A stretch of 64,000 nt of DNA from Manihot esculenta. Its lineage: Eukaryota; Streptophyta; Magnoliopsida; Malpighiales; Euphorbiaceae. The DNA lies in assembly GCF_001659605.2 (NCBI RefSeq), contig NC_035170.2:26516020-26580019 (forward strand), read 5' to 3'. The notes under the pieces are model-generated. The model searched no databases. It saw nothing but the letters and a program-made list of their open reading frames with translations, and was not told the origin of the DNA. This document shows, piece by piece, positions 43,373 through 56,826 of the stretch. Position 1 is the stretch's first letter; every line of letters starts with the position of its first letter. The position numbers and the translations under genes are program-made.

Positions 43373-46300
43373 ATGAGAGGAACTCGTCGATCCGCAAGAT
43401 TGACTGGAGTCCCACCTGAAAGTGAGGGAACAGCTGCTCGTCCTCCTGCACTGCCTAGGGCAAGGACTCACAGGACAGGCGGGGAGGGAACGTCACGAGA
43501 CCCTAGAAGGTCTTCTAACGAGAGCAAGAGAGGAGTGAACAGAGGAGGAAGGTTAGAGGAAGTAAGAGAGGCTGTGGAGGTAGAGTAGGGAGGAGGTGAA
43601 AGCATGGGTGTGGGAAGGTCGGAAGAAGGTATGGGGGAGTCCCAGGGAGGAGCACAGGATCCCGGGTTTCCGATGGGAAGTACGTCGAATTACTCCAGCT
43701 ATGCTCCATATCCACCCTATATGCCCTTTATGCCTTATCCTACCTTTTATCCACCTTATCACATGTATCCACCCCCACCTTTTTATCAAAGTCCAGCACA
43801 CCCTGAATCTCAAGAAACAGTACCTCCACCTCCACCACCAGAAACAGTAACCCCTGCTGTGGAAGTGCAGCAACCCAGTTCTTCAGGGGGAGGTAAGGTG
43901 AAGATGACAGAGTATCTCAAGTTGGATGCTCCTAAGTTTAATACAGGAGATGATCCTTTTGAGTATCTAAGTGCAGTCAGGATGATAACCAGTGAGTTGG
44001 GAGCAGATGACACTAGAGCCATTGAGATGGCAGGTTTCACTCTAAAGTGCAAGAAAGCTAGAGAATGGTTCAAAAGCTATGTGGACCCTAGAATAGACAG
44101 TATGTCTTGGGAAGAGTTCGCCAACGAGTTCGCCGGCTGGGCTTTTCCTGACAGTTCCAGGGAGAGAAAAGTTGTAGAGTTTGAGCAGCTCAGGCAAACA
44201 GAGGAGATGAGCGTGGATGAATATACAGATAAATTCCTGGAATTGTTACCGTTTGTGGGTCAGACATATGATACTGACCAGAAGAAGGCAAGGAGATATG
44301 TCACAAGACTTCATCCTAGGTATTTCTCCTTGATTCTTCCAGCGGAGAAAGAGAGTTTCCACTCGATTGTGGATGCAGCCAGAAAGATGGAGGCGAGTGC
44401 CATCATACAGGGAACAGTGAAGCAGCAGGTGGCACAGTCTTCAGGTTCTAAAGCCCCCAGTACAGCAGTTTCTGGCAAGAAAGGAGAGAAGTTCAAGTCC
44501 AAGAGAGGAAAGTTCTGGAGCAGAATCAGATCAGGTCTGGGAATGGGTAGTGGCTCCAGTTCTGGCACAGGCAGTACAGTGTGCAGGAAATGTGGGAGAC
44601 TACACGGAGGAGTTTGTTGGCTGGGATCTACAGGCTGCTACAGATGTGGGCAAGAAGGACATATCGCACGGGATTGTCCTCAAGCGACTTTGGTTGCACC
44701 AACCCAGCAGATGAGCTCAGGCAGTGTAGCACAACCAGTAGCTTCAGCCGTACCTCAGAGTAGTGGCAGAGGTAGAGGAAGAGGAGCAGCCTCTTCATCA
44801 GGGATGGGTTCCCGAGGTGCAGGTCCGTCAGCTCCAGCACGGATTTTCACCATGACCCAACAGGAGGCAGACACTTCGAACACAGTGGTGTCAGGTAATC
44901 TCATCATTGGGTGTTCAGAGGTGTATGCTTTGATGGACCCCGGTGCTTCTCACTCTTTTATTGCTTCTAGAGCCGCAGAGAGATTGGGTTTGATAGTTTC
45001 CGAGCTAGAGTGTCCTCTTTGGGTTAGTGGACCCAGATGTGACCCATCATTGGCAGAGTCAGTCTGTCGGTTCAGTCCAGTATGTATAGAGAGTAGATAC
45101 CTTCCAGCTGACCTGGTGGTTCTAGAGTTGACAGATTTTGATGTCATTCTAGGGATGGACTGGTTATCTACGTTTAATGCTACCTTGAACTGCAGGGACA
45201 AGGTAGTCAGTTTCAGAGACCAGGATGGGTCGGAGTGTGTCTTCAAAGGAGATAGGAGGGGGACACCTAGAGGGATGATATCAGCCCTCCAGGCTCGTAG
45301 GTTGTTGAGGAGGGGTTGTCAGGGGTTCCTAGCTCATGTGAGAGAGCTAGATAGTTGGGTTAGGGAACCGCCCTCAGTACCAGTGGTTAGAGAGTTCTCA
45401 GATGTGTTTCCTGAAGAGCTTCCAGGTCTACCACCTAATAGGAAAATAGAGTTCGATATAGAGTTGATGCCTGGTACCAGACCGATCTCTATTCCTCCCT
45501 ACAGGATGGCACCAGCAGAGCTGAGAGAGTTGAAAGAGCAGTTACAGGAGTTGGCAGATAAGGGTTTCATCCGCCCGAGTACTTCACCTTGGGGTGCTCC
45601 AGTATTGTTTGTCAGAAAGAAGGATGGATCTCTTAGACTTTGTATTGACTACAGACAGTTGAACAAAGTCACTACCAAGAATAAGTATCCTTTACCCAGG
45701 ATCGATGATCTATTTGACTAGCTGTCAGGAGCAAGTTGCTTCTCTAAGATAGATCTGAGGTCCGAATACCACCAGTTGAAGATTAGGGAAGAGGATGTGT
45801 CTAAGACCGCTTTCAGGACCAGATATGGGCATTATGAGTTCCTGGTGATGCCGTTCGGGTTGACTAACGCCCCTGCAGCATTTAAGGATCTCATGAACAG
45901 GGTTTTCAGAGAGTACCTGGATCACTTTGTGATTGTCTTCATAGACGATATCTTAGTGTACTCCAAGGATGCAGAGGAACATGCCCAGCATCTGAGGATA
46001 GTCCTACAAACCTTGAGAGAGCATGGCTTGTATGCCAAGTTCTCCAAGTGTGAGTTCTGGCTAAGGAGCATTTCTTTCTTGGGACATGTAGTGTCAGATG
46101 AAGGTATAGCAGTGGATCCCAAGAAGGTAGAGGCAGTAGCAAACTGGCCTACACCCACTACAGTGACAGAGATCAAGAGTTTTCTGGGTTTGGCAGGCTA
46201 CTATCGGAGGTTCGTTCAGGACTTCTCGAAGATAGCTGCTCCTATGACCAGACTGACCAGGAAGAATCAGAAATATGTATGGTCAGAGGAATGTGAAGAT

Positions 46301-48280
46301 AGTTTTGAAGAATTGAAGAGACGTTTGACTTTAGCACCGGTGTTAGCTCTGCCAGTCAGTGATGAAGACTTCACAGTGTTCTGTGATGCATCCCGAGTGG
46401 GATTAGGTTGTGTGTTAATGCAGAAAGACAGAGTGATAGCTTATGCTTCTAGACAGCTGAAGAAGCACGAGCTGAGCTACACGACACATGATCTGGAGAT
46501 GGCAGCTGTTATCTTTGCACTTAAGATGTGGAGGCATTACCTTTATGGGGTAAAGTGTGAGATCTTCACCGATTATAAGAGTTTGCAGCACATCTTGAGT
46601 CAGAGGGAGCTAAATTTGAGGCAGAGACGGTGGGTAGAATTGCTCAGTGATTATGATTGCAAGATCCAGTATCATCCGGGTAAGGCTAATGTTGTAGCTG
46701 ATGCCTTAAGCCGGAAGTCACTTGGCAGTCTATCTCACATTACAGCAGGGAGAAGGCCGGTGGTGAAGGACTTTTATAGGCTCATGGATGAAGGACTACA
46801 GTTAGAGTTATCTGGTACAGGTGCATTGATTGCACAGATGAGAGTTACACCTGTGTTTCTAAAGCAAGTGGCTCTGAAACAGCATGAGGACCCTGAGTTC
46901 GTGAAGATTGCTAGGACTATTCAGTTAGGCAACAGTGCAGAGTTCAGATTTGACAGTGAGGGGATTCTTCGTCACGGAAAGAGGTTATGTGTACCAGATG
47001 ACAGTAGTTTGAAGGAAGACATTATGAGGGAAGCTCATAATGCGAGGTATAGTGTTCACCCTGGAGCCACCAAGATGTATCAAGATCTAAGAAGAGTGTA
47101 TTGGTGGCCAGCGATGAAGAGAGAAGTGGCACAGTATGTGTCAGCCTGCGAAATATGTCAAAGGGTGAAGCTAGAGCACCAGAAGTCGGCTGGAATGCTT
47201 AACCCACTGCCGATTCCAGAGTGGAAATGGGAGAACATAGCTATGGATTTTGTAGTAGGGTTACCGGCGACGTCCAACAGGCTAGACTCCATCTGGGTGA
47301 TTGTGGATAGACTGACAAAATCTGCTCACTTCATTCCAGTCAGGAGTAACTATTCTATGGACAAGCTTGCGCAGGTGTATGTAGAAGAGATAGTAAGGTT
47401 GCATGGAGTTCCAGTGTCGATAGTATCAGATAGAGGACCTCAATTCACCTCCAGGTTTTGGCGGAGTCTGCAAGCTGAAATGGGCACAAGATTAGATTTC
47501 AGCACTGCTTTCCATCCACAGACAGACGGTCAGTCAGAGAGGACCATCTAGACCATTGAAGATATGCTTAAAATGTGTGTGTTAGACTTTGGCGGTTCTT
47601 GGAGGCAGCATCTGCCTCTGGTGGAGTTTGCCTACAATAACAGCCATCATGCTAGCATAGGGATGGCTCCTTATGAAGCTCTGTATGGAAGAAAGTGCAG
47701 AACACCTGTTTGCTGGGAAGAAGTAGGAGAGAAGGCTCTTGCAGGGCCAGAGATCGTAGAGATTACCAGCAGATTGGTACCTGTTATCAGAGAGAGGATC
47801 AGAACAGCTGTAAGCAGACAGAAGAGCTATGCAGACATCCGTAGGAAACAGATAGAGTTTCAGGAGGGGGATATGGTATTGCTGAAGGTGTCTCCAATGA
47901 AAGGAGTGGTTCGTTTTGGAAAGAAGGGTAAGCTAGCTCCACGGTACATTGGTCCCTTTGAAATCTTGCAGAAGATTGGGAATGTGTCGTACAGGCTGGA
48001 TTTACCTGCTTCTATGGAAAGAATCCATCCGGTTTTCCATGTTTCTATGCTACGAAAGTTTGTGTCAGATCCGGAAAAGGTTCTCAGTGAACCTGAGGTG
48101 GAGATTCTAGGAGATCTCACCTATGTAGAGCAGCCAGTACGGATTATTGACACCCAGATCAGACAGTTAAGGAACAAGGAGATACCGATGGTAAAAGTCC
48201 TGTGGAACCACCACAATCTGGAAGAGTGCACCTGGGAGACACGGGAGTCTATGCTTCAGCAATACCCATATCTGTTTTGA
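43373..48280 (+). pseudogene. Ty3/gypsy chromovirus gag-pol, full length with three stops (G3)
   Basis: Starts [12 protein letters not shown], as in the other copies, and ends QQYPYLF. The frame is kept throughout but has TAG at 43586, 45719 and 47549, each where sister copies have or imply CAG. Domains: Gag, knuckle [14 protein letters not shown], protease MDPGASHSF, reverse transcriptase (FIDDILVYS), RNase H ([10 protein letters not shown]), integrase ([39 protein letters not shown]), and a C-terminal chromodomain-like tail. No frameshift was seen. It is non-autonomous as it stands. Confidence 0.92.
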
Positions 48281-48330
48281 GGTTAGTTAGTTTTCCCCTT
48301 TTCTATGTGCTTATGTGTTTATGTTGTGTT

Positions 48331-48369
48331 AGGAACATTCGGGGACGAATGTTCTTAAGGGGGGGAGAA
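48331..48369 (+). promoter_or_regulatory. Pre-PPT hairpin and polypurine tract, element G3
   Basis: AGGAACATTCG and CGAATGTTCTT flank GGGA, followed by AAGGGGGGGAGAA, directly before the LTR start at 48370. Confidence 0.85.
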
Positions 48370-48642
48370 TGTAATACCCGGCTAGAGTCCGGCATCGGAA
48401 TTCCTGCTGTCCGGCGGAATCTCGGGTGTCGGAGGTCTCTAGAAGGGTAATATGTATGATTTGAAGTATTTTTGACTTGTTTTAATGTTTTAAAGAGCTA
48501 AAAGGATTGAGTTTTTGATAGAAAATCAACAAGGGAGAAATGCCAATGTTCGGCCGCCGAAGGTCACTTTCGGCCGCCGAACTTGCATGGCATTCGGGTT
48601 CGGATGCACGTTTGGCCGCCGAAGGTTTGTCTGGCCAGCCAC

Positions 48643-48652
48643 CTATAAAAGG
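48643..48652 (+). promoter_or_regulatory. LTR TATA box (G3)
   Basis: CTATAAAAGG within CAGCCACCTATAAAAGG, a context shared by the other complete LTRs of this family. Confidence 0.7.
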
Positions 48653-49837
48653 CGCCAAGTCAGTGGAAGGAGAGTATTTTGCTTCCATCTTCAGCCAGAG
48701 GTGTCTCCAAGCCATCCCAAGTTGACTTTCATGTTTTTCATGATTTTCACCATATCCCTCAAAGTTTTTAAGAGTTTTGAGATTGTTTTGAGGTTTTGAG
48801 CAAAAAGAGCAAGTTTGGAAGCTTGGAGCTTTGGGAGAGGATTTCTTCATAACTCCACGTTAGGATCACTTGTCCTCAAGATCTTCAAGAGGTAAGGACA
48901 GATCCTAAGCTTCTAGTATGATTTTTAGAGGTTTTATGAAGTTTGTATGGGTAGTATGCATGTTTAGGTTTAGATGAGGCTTTTGGTGATTTTGTGTTCA
49001 AGCATGATATAAGTGTTGTTTGTTGTGTTTGTTTGGGGTTTTAGGATAGTTTTAGACCCCTTTGTGCATATATATGTGTATATGCTAGTTGGGAGTAGTT
49101 GATATGCATGTTGAGAGAAGTTTGGGTAAGTTTGCATGAAGCAGAGCAAGTTTCTGCCCAACGGGCAAAAGTCAGGTTCGGCCGCCGAACGTCACATTCG
49201 GCCGCCGAACCCCTTGTGGAGGCAGTTTCGGCTGCCAAAGCTTACTTCCGAAAATTTGGACTTTCATCTCTGGAGGCAAGGTTCGGCCGCCGAAAGTGCT
49301 ACCAAAGGTTGAGTTTCGTCTCTAGACGAGACTTTCGGATGCCAAAGGTGCACCCGAAGGAGAGTAAGGGACTTTCGGCCGCCAAAGGTAGAGGTTCGGC
49401 CGCCGAAAGTATGTGAGTTTCGTCTCTGGACAGGACTTTCGGCCGCCGAACCTGCCGCCGAAAGTGCCCTGTCCAGCCTTCTTATGCATGCTTTATGTGA
49501 TTGTTTTAGAGTCTTATAGAGGGGTTTTAGGGGGTTTCTTAGAGATGTTTTTGAGTTAGTTTGATCCCTCATGTAAGTCCATCTGTGTAGGAACGGACCA
49601 GAGGAATCAGGGTGGTCAGCAGTGAGCACTGCCTTTGAACCTGCAGAGTCAGTACAGAGTCAGCCAGAGGTGAGTGAAACTAAACTTAAATACTTTTAAC
49701 ATGAGAAAAATGAATGTTTTAAGCATGTGCCATGCATCATGATATAGTAGGGTGATTGCATTAGAACTCACGAAGATGTGCATTGCATAATTACTTGTAT
49801 GTGCGGACGGACACAGAGTAATACAGTGACCCTCTCT

Positions 49838-49965
49838 CTTAATAAAGACCTGAGGAGCCTCTTTGAAGGCCGGGCATTGCATGTTAATAAAGTCCTGAGG
49901 AGCCTGAAGGGCCGGGCAACTGTGTGTTTAATAAAGACCTGAGGAGCTCCTTTGCGGGCCAGGCA
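49838..49965 (+). repeat. LTR minisatellite of hairpin units (G3, 3' LTR)
   Basis: Same three units as 42388-42515 with a few substitutions. Confidence 0.75.
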
Positions 49966-50561
49966 CAGAGAAGGGAATTTTTAGTCTGTCCGGAAGGTGA
50001 TTACTTGAGATTTGATGCATTTCATGATATCATATTTTACTCACAGGTTTTATAGTTCTGCTCACTGGGCTAGTATAGCTCATCCCTCTCCCTTAACCCC
50101 AGTTTTGCAGGTTCAGTCTTCAGAGTCCAGAGAGAGAAGTCCGAAGGGTACAGAAGAGCTATGTAATAGATAGTATGGACATGAAATTGTAAAGAGATAG
50201 TTTGTTATGTAATATGTATAGAATTATGCTTGATCATAGAGAGTTGTAATCCTTTTGGTATACATGATCTTTTATGTAAATGTTTTATTGTTATGTATGA
50301 GAAACCAGGCTTGACATAGTATGAGTTTAGCCGCCTTGAGCAAAGATAAGAGCTCTGGCAGGCATTTTACAGTACAGAGATAGAGTATGCACAGGTTGAG
50401 CCTTGGAAGCAAGAAAAGTTTTAATTTTTACAGTAAATGTATGATCATGTATGGGTTTTCACAGGTACACAGAGTTCACAGTAGCCTTACTACGGGTCTA
50501 GGCGGCCTTAAACCGATCTGGATCCTAGTGCCGGTAGCAGTTCGGTTCCCGGGCTATTACA

Positions 50562-53500
50562 GCTGCACTCCCACCTCCGGGAATGCTGCACCCCCACCTC
50601 CACCATCTACAGAACCAACAGCCCCAGTTGCTCAACCTCCTAGACCTAGCTCAGCTGGTGGGAGCAAGGTAAGGATGACAGATTACCTGAAGCTGGATGC
50701 TCCCAAATACAAGTCAGGGGATGATCCCTTTGAATACCTGAGGGCAGTGAAGATGATAACAGATGAGCTAGGGGCAGATGACAGTAGGGCCATCCAGATG
50801 GCAGGGTTCACTTTAAAGTGCAAGAAGGCACGGGAATGGTTCAAGTGCTATGTGGACCCAAGACTAGACGGCATGACATGGGAGGAGTTTGCAAATGAGT
50901 TTGCTGGATGGGCTTTTCCAGATAGTTCCAGAGAACTGAAGATGATCGAGTTTGAGCAGCTGAGGCAGACAGAACACATGAGTGTTGAGGAGTACACAGA
51001 TAGATTCTTAGAGCTATTGCCTTTCTCAGGGCAAGCTCTAGATACAGATGCGAAGAAAGCCAAGAGATATGTGATGAAACTGCATTCTAGGTACTCCTCA
51101 TTGATACAATCAGTTGAGAGGGAAAGCTTCCACACTGTGGTTGATATGGCTCGAAGGATGGAGGCGAGTGCCATAATTGAGGGGTCAGTAAAGCAGCCAG
51201 TGACCCAGTCTTCAGGGGTTAAGACCCCAGGCAGAGGAGGGCCAGGCTCCTCTTCTCAGGGTTCAAGCAGTAAGAAGTGGAGTACTACCACCAAGAAGCC
51301 GAAGAAGAACAAGTTCTAGAATAAGTTGAAATACGGTCTGGGATTAGGCGGTGGCTCAAGTTCAGGCTCAGATGGTACAGAATGCCTAAGGTGTGGGAGG
51401 CCACACAAGGGAGTGTGTCGGGCTGGGACTAATGCATGCTTCAGATGTGGCCAGGAGGGACACATAGCTCGGGATTGTCCTAGAGTACCTTTTATGAGTC
51501 AACCCCAGCAGACAGCTTCGGGTAGTGTGGCACAGCCAGCAGCTCCAGCCACAACACAGGGCAGTGGCAGAGGCAGAGGGAGAGGGGCAGCCTCTTCTTC
51601 CGGTTCCCGAGGTGAAGGTCCATTAGCTCCAGCCAGGATCTTCACCATGACTCAGCAGGAGGCTAACACATCCAACACCGTGGTGTCAGGTAATCTCATC
51701 ATTGGGTGTTCTGATGTGTATGCATTAATGGACCCGGGTGCATCTCATTCTTTTATCGCTCCGAGAGCAGTCGAGAGGTTAGGGTTGATAGTCTCTGGGT
51801 TAGAGTGTCCCCTATGGGTCAGTGGACCCAAGTGTGACCCGTCAGTGGCAGAGTCAGTCTGCCAGTACAGTCCAGTTTTTGTTGAGGGAAGATGCCTCTC
51901 CGCCGACCTTGTGGTTCTAGATTTGACAGACTTTGACGTCATTCTACGGATGGATTGGCTATCTACCCATGGTGCTACCTTGGACTGCAGGGACAAGGTA
52001 GTCAGGTTCAGAGATCAGAACGGGTCAGAGGTCATCTTCAGAGGGGACAAGAGGGGTACGCCTAATATCGGCCCTACAGGCTCATAGGTTGCTTAGAAAG
52101 GGATGTCAGGGGTATGTGGCTCATGTGAGAGAGCTAGATAGACAGATCAGGGAGCCAGCCTCAGTACCAGTTGTCAGAGAATTTCAGGATGTTTTTCCAG
52201 AGGAGCTTCCAGGACTACCACCTGCTAGGGAGATAGAGTTTGAAATCGAATTAATGCCTGGAACCAGACCGATCTCTATCCCTCCCTACAGAATGACACC
52301 AGCATAATTGAAAGAGTTCAAAGAACAGTTACAAGATCTGGTAGATAAGGGCTTCATCCGACCGAGTACCTCACCTTGGGGTGCTCCAGTGCTTTTTGTG
52401 AGAAAGAAAGATGGATCCCTTAGACTTTGCATCGACTACAGGCAGTTGAACAAAGTCACTACCAAGAATAAGTATACGTTGCCAAGGATCGACGATCTAT
52501 TTGACCAGCTAGTAGGAGCGGGTTGCTTTTCCAAGATAGATCTGAGATCGGGGTACCATCAGCTGAGGATAAGGGAAGAGGATGTACCGAAGACAGCGTT
52601 CAGGACCAGATATGGGCACTATGAGTTCCTTGTAATGCCGTTCGGGTTAACCAATGCCCCTGCAGCATTCATGGATCTCATGAACAGAGTGTTTAGCCAG
52701 TACCTGGATCACTTTGTTATTGTCTTTATAGATGATATCTTAGTGTATTCTAGGAATGCAGAGGAGCATGCCCATCATCTGAGGTTAGTTCTACAGACCT
52801 TGAGGGAACATGGCTTGTATGCCAAGTTCTCCAAGTGTGAGTTCTGGCTGAGGAGCATCTCTTTCTTGGGGCATATGGTGTCAGAAAATGGAATAGAGGT
52901 AGACCCCAAGAAAGTGGAAGCTGTAGCTAACTGGCCTAGACCCACCACAGTGACAGAGATCAAGAGCTTCTTGGGTTTGGCTGGATACTACAGGAGGTTC
53001 GTTCAGGACTTTTCCAAGATTGCAGCTCCCATGACCAGGTTAACTAAGAAGAACCAGAGGTTCATGTGGACGGACCAATGTGAGGAAAGCTTTGAGGAGC
53101 TAAAGAAGAGGTTGACTTCAGCACCGGTGTTAGCTCTGCCGACTAGTAATGAGGACTTCACAGTGTTCTGTGATGCATCCCGAGTGGGATTGGGTTGTGT
53201 GTTAATGCAGAATGACAGAGTGATAGCTTATGCTTCTAGACAGTTGAAGAAGCACGAGCTGAACTACCCTACACATGACCTGGAAATGGCGGCAGTGATC
53301 TTTGCACTCAAGATGTGGAGGCATTACCTCTATGGAGTAAAATGTGAGATCTTCACAGATCATAAGAGCCTGCAGTACATACTGAGTCAGAGAGAGTTGA
53401 ATCTGAGGCAGAGGGGATGGGTTGAACTGCTTAGTGACTATGATTGCAAGATACAATACCATCCGGGTAAGGCGAACGTTGTGGCGGACGCCTTAAGCCG

Positions 53501-55066
53501 GAAATCACTTGGCAGTTTGTCCCACATATCAACAGAGAGGAGACCGGTGGTGAAGGAGTTTTACAAGCTCGTTAATGAAGGTTTACAGTTGGAGTTGTCT
53601 GGTACAGGGGCTTTGATTGCTCAGATGAGAGTGGCACCCGTGTTTCTGGAGCAGGTGGCTCAGAAACAGCATGAGGACCCAGAGTTAGTGAAGATTGCCA
53701 GGACTGTTCAGTCAGGCAAGGATAGTGAGTTCAGATTTGACAGCAAGGGGATCCTCCGCTATGGGAGCAGACTATGTGTACCAGATGACACAGGGCTAAA
53801 GGGAGACATTATGAGAGAGGCTCATAATGCAAGGTACAGCGTTCACCCCGGAGCCACCAAAATGTATCAAGATTTAAAGAAAGTTTATTGGTGGCCAGCT
53901 ATGAAGAGAGAAGTGGCACAGTTTGTGTCAGCCTGTGAAGTATGTCAGAGGGTGAAGCTGGAACATTAGAAGCCAGCTGGAATGCTCAACCCACTGCCTA
54001 TTCCAGAGTGGAAATGGGAGAATATCGCTATGGACTTCGTAGTGGGGTTACCAGCGACGTCCAACAGATTGGACTCCATATGGGTGATCGTGGACAGACT
54101 CACCAAATCTGCTCACTTCATCCCTGTCAGGAGTGGCTATTCTATGGACAAGTTGGCGCAGGTGTATGTGGATGAGGTTGTCAGGCTGCATGGGGTTCCT
54201 GTTTCAATAGTGTCAGATAGAGGGCCCCAGTTCACCTCCAGGTTTTGGCAGAGTCTGCAGGATGCTATGGGTACCAGGCTAGACTTCAGCACTGCTTTCC
54301 ATCCTCAGACCGATGGACAGTCAGAGAGGACCATCCAGACCATAGAAGATATGCTCAGAATGTGTGTGCTAGATTTTGGCGGTTCTTGGAGGCAGCATCT
54401 ACCTTTGGTGGAGTTTGCCTACAATAACAGCTATCATGCTAGCATCGGGATGGCTCTATATGAAGCTTTGTATGGAAGGAAGTGCAGGTCACCTGTCTGT
54501 TGGGAAGAAGTAGGAGAGAGGTCCCTAGCAGGGCCCGAGTTAGTAGAGATCACCAGCAGAGTGGCGCCCATGATCAGAGAAATGATTAAAACAGCCATAA
54601 GTTGACAGAAGAGCTATGCAGACATCCGCAGAAGACAAGTAGAGTTTCAAGAGGGGGATCTGGTATTGCTAAAGGTGTCTCCAATGAAAGGGGTGATTCG
54701 GTTCGGGAAGAAAGGTAAGCTAGCCCCACGATACATCGGACCCTTCGAAATCTTGCAAAAGATTGGGAATGTATCGTACAAGCTGGACTTGCCTACTTCA
54801 ATGGAAAGATCCATCCGGTTTTCCATGTTTCCATGTTGAGGAAGTTCGTGTCAGATCCGGGAAAGGTTCTTAGTGAGCCTGATGTGGAGATCCAAGAGGA
54901 TCTCACCTATGTTGAGCAGCCAGTATGGATCCTAGACACTCAGATCAGAAAGCTAAGGAACAAGGAGATCCCGATGGTAAAAGTCCTTTGGAATCACCAC
55001 AACATCGAAGAGTGCACCTGGGAGACAAGGGAGTCCATGCTCCAGCAATATCCCCATCTCTTTTAA
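50562..55066 (+). pseudogene. Ty3/gypsy gag-pol lacking the Gag N-terminus, heavily broken (G4)
   Basis: It begins in the proline-rich part of Gag (TPTSGNAAPPPPP) immediately after the G3 LTR. 5' LTR, primer site and start are absent. Lesions: TAG at 51317 (TGG in sisters), an 8-bp deletion near 52064, TAA at 52305, TAG at 53967 (CAG in sisters), TGA at 54603, and a 1-bp deletion near 54809. Between them the domains are recognisable: knuckle [32 protein letters not shown], RNase H, integrase and tail ending QQYPHLF. G3 probably inserted here and the left part was lost. Confidence 0.9.
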
Positions 55067-55125
55067 GGTTAGTCTCTATGTGTTTTATGTATATGATATG
55101 TTGTATGCTATGCATGTGTTAGCTG

Positions 55126-55163
55126 AGGAACATTCGGGGACGAATGTTCTTAAGGGGGGAGAA
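55126..55163 (+). promoter_or_regulatory. Pre-PPT hairpin and polypurine tract, element G4
   Basis: AGGAACATTCG/CGAATGTTCTT stem, then AAGGGGGGAGAA before the LTR start at 55164. Confidence 0.85.
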
Positions 55164-56470
55164 TGTAATACCCGGCTAGACTCCGGTATCGGAATTCCTA
55201 CCGTCCGGTGGAATCTCAAATGTCGGAGACCTCTAGAAGGGTAAAACCATGTTTTCATAAAATGTTTTAATGTGTTTTATGTTTTAGGTATGAAAGAAAA
55301 TGAGTTTTTTCATGAAAATGATCTTGGAGGAAAACCCAGGTTCGGCCGCCGAACATGCATGCATTTCGGGTGTGCCTTAGGCCCCCGAAGGCATAAGTGA
55401 GGGAAGCCCAGGTTCGGCCGCCGAACCTTAAGTTCGGCCGCCGAACATGGCATGCATGCGGGGGCACGTTTGGCTCCCGAAGGTGGTTTGGCCAGCCACT
55501 ATAAAAGGCGAAATCGGGCGAGTTTTTCTCCCCATTGTAGGCCAAGGTGAGCTCTCCGCCATCCCTCACCGATCTTGAGTTCTTTCCTTCAAATCTCTCT
55601 TGATTTTCATTAGTTTTACCTTTGTTTTGAAGATTTCCAAGTTTAAAGCAAGTTTTGGAGCTTTGAGGTTCAAAGAACTCAACCCTCCCATCTCCGAGTT
55701 TAGGTCGTCTCTCTATCCATCTTCAAGAGGTAAGGGTCGATCTTGAACTCTTTTATTGTTTAAGTAAGTTTTAATTAAGATCTATGGGGTAGAATGCATG
55801 ATTAGCTTATGGTTAGGTTTATGGGTTTTATGTATGTTTATGGACAATGTGGCTTGTGTATGTGTGTTTGATGTGTTGTAGTTGGGGTTTAAGTTAGTTT
55901 GAAGCCCCTAGGAGCTTGTATGCATGTTTTGGTTGAGCTCTATGCATGATTTGAAGTTTGGGAGGCGAAATGTGCATGAGGAACCAAGTTTCTGCCCTTT
56001 TGGCAGGAACCAGGTTCGGCAGCCGAAGGGATTTTCGGCCGCCGAACCTGCTTGTGAGGCAGCATTTCTGCTGCCGAACCCCTGCCCCGAAAGGCGACTT
56101 TCGGCTCTGTCTGGGAGTTTCGGCCACCGAAGGTGCCCCCGAACATGCATGAGTTTCGTCTCTGTCTGGAAGTTTCGGCCGCCGAAGGTGCCACCGAACC
56201 TGCCTGACTTTCAGCTCTGGAGGGACTTTCGGCCGCCGAACCTGCCGCCGAAAGTACCCTGTTCAGCCAATTCTTGCATGTTTTTCCATGGTTGTTTCAT
56301 GATGTTTTAGGGGGTTTTTGGGGAGTAGTTTAGAGTTATGTTTATGTTTGTTTGGTCCCTCATTTGAGTCCACCTATGTAGGTTCGGACCCGAGGAACCG
56401 ATGACCCCAGCAGTGAGTTAGCTGCCCCAGTGTCTGGTCAGAGCTAGCCAGAGGTGAGTGGAATGAACCT
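55164..56470 (+). repeat. Gypsy 3' LTR of G4, cut short by another LTR
   Basis: TGTAATACCCGG to GAATGAACCT. The sequence stops where the complete LTR of G5 begins. TATA CTATAAAAGG at 55499-55508. Palindromes lie at about 55340-55445 and 56013-56255. The missing right part should lie beyond G5 if that copy inserted here, but it is not in the window. Confidence 0.9.
55499..55508 (+). promoter_or_regulatory. LTR TATA box (G4)
   Basis: CTATAAAAGG preceded by GGCCAGCCA, as in sister LTRs. Confidence 0.65.
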
Positions 56471-56826
56471 TGTAATACCCGGCTAGACTCCGATATCGGA
56501 ATTCCTACCGTCCGGTGGAATTTGGATGTCGGAAACCTCTAGAAGGGTAACATCATGTTTTTATAAAATGTTTTCATGTTTTTAATGGTTTTAATTATGA
56601 TAATAAAATGAGTTTTTGCATGAAAAGTCTTTGGAGGAAAACCCAGGTTCGGCCGCCGAAAGTCAAGTTCGGCCGCCGAACATGCATGCGTTTTGGAGGC
56701 ACGTTAGGCCCCCGAAAGCATGAGTGAGGGAAGTCCAGGTTCGGCTGCTGAAACTCAAGTTCGGCCGCCGAACATGGCATGCATGCGGAAGCACTTTCGG
56801 CCCCCGAACGTGGCCTGGCCAGCCAC

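Larger units (their letters stand above)
48370..50561 (+). repeat. Gypsy 3' LTR, complete 2192 bp (G3)
   Basis: TGTAATACCCGG to GGGCTATTACA. TATA box CTATAAAAGG at 48643-48652, so U3 is roughly 300 bp and the rest (R plus U5) is very long. Palindromes TTCGGC-N-GCCGAA lie at about 48550-48582, before the TATA box, and at about 49177-49455, after it. Its right end touches mid-gag of another copy without a primer site. Confidence 0.92.
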
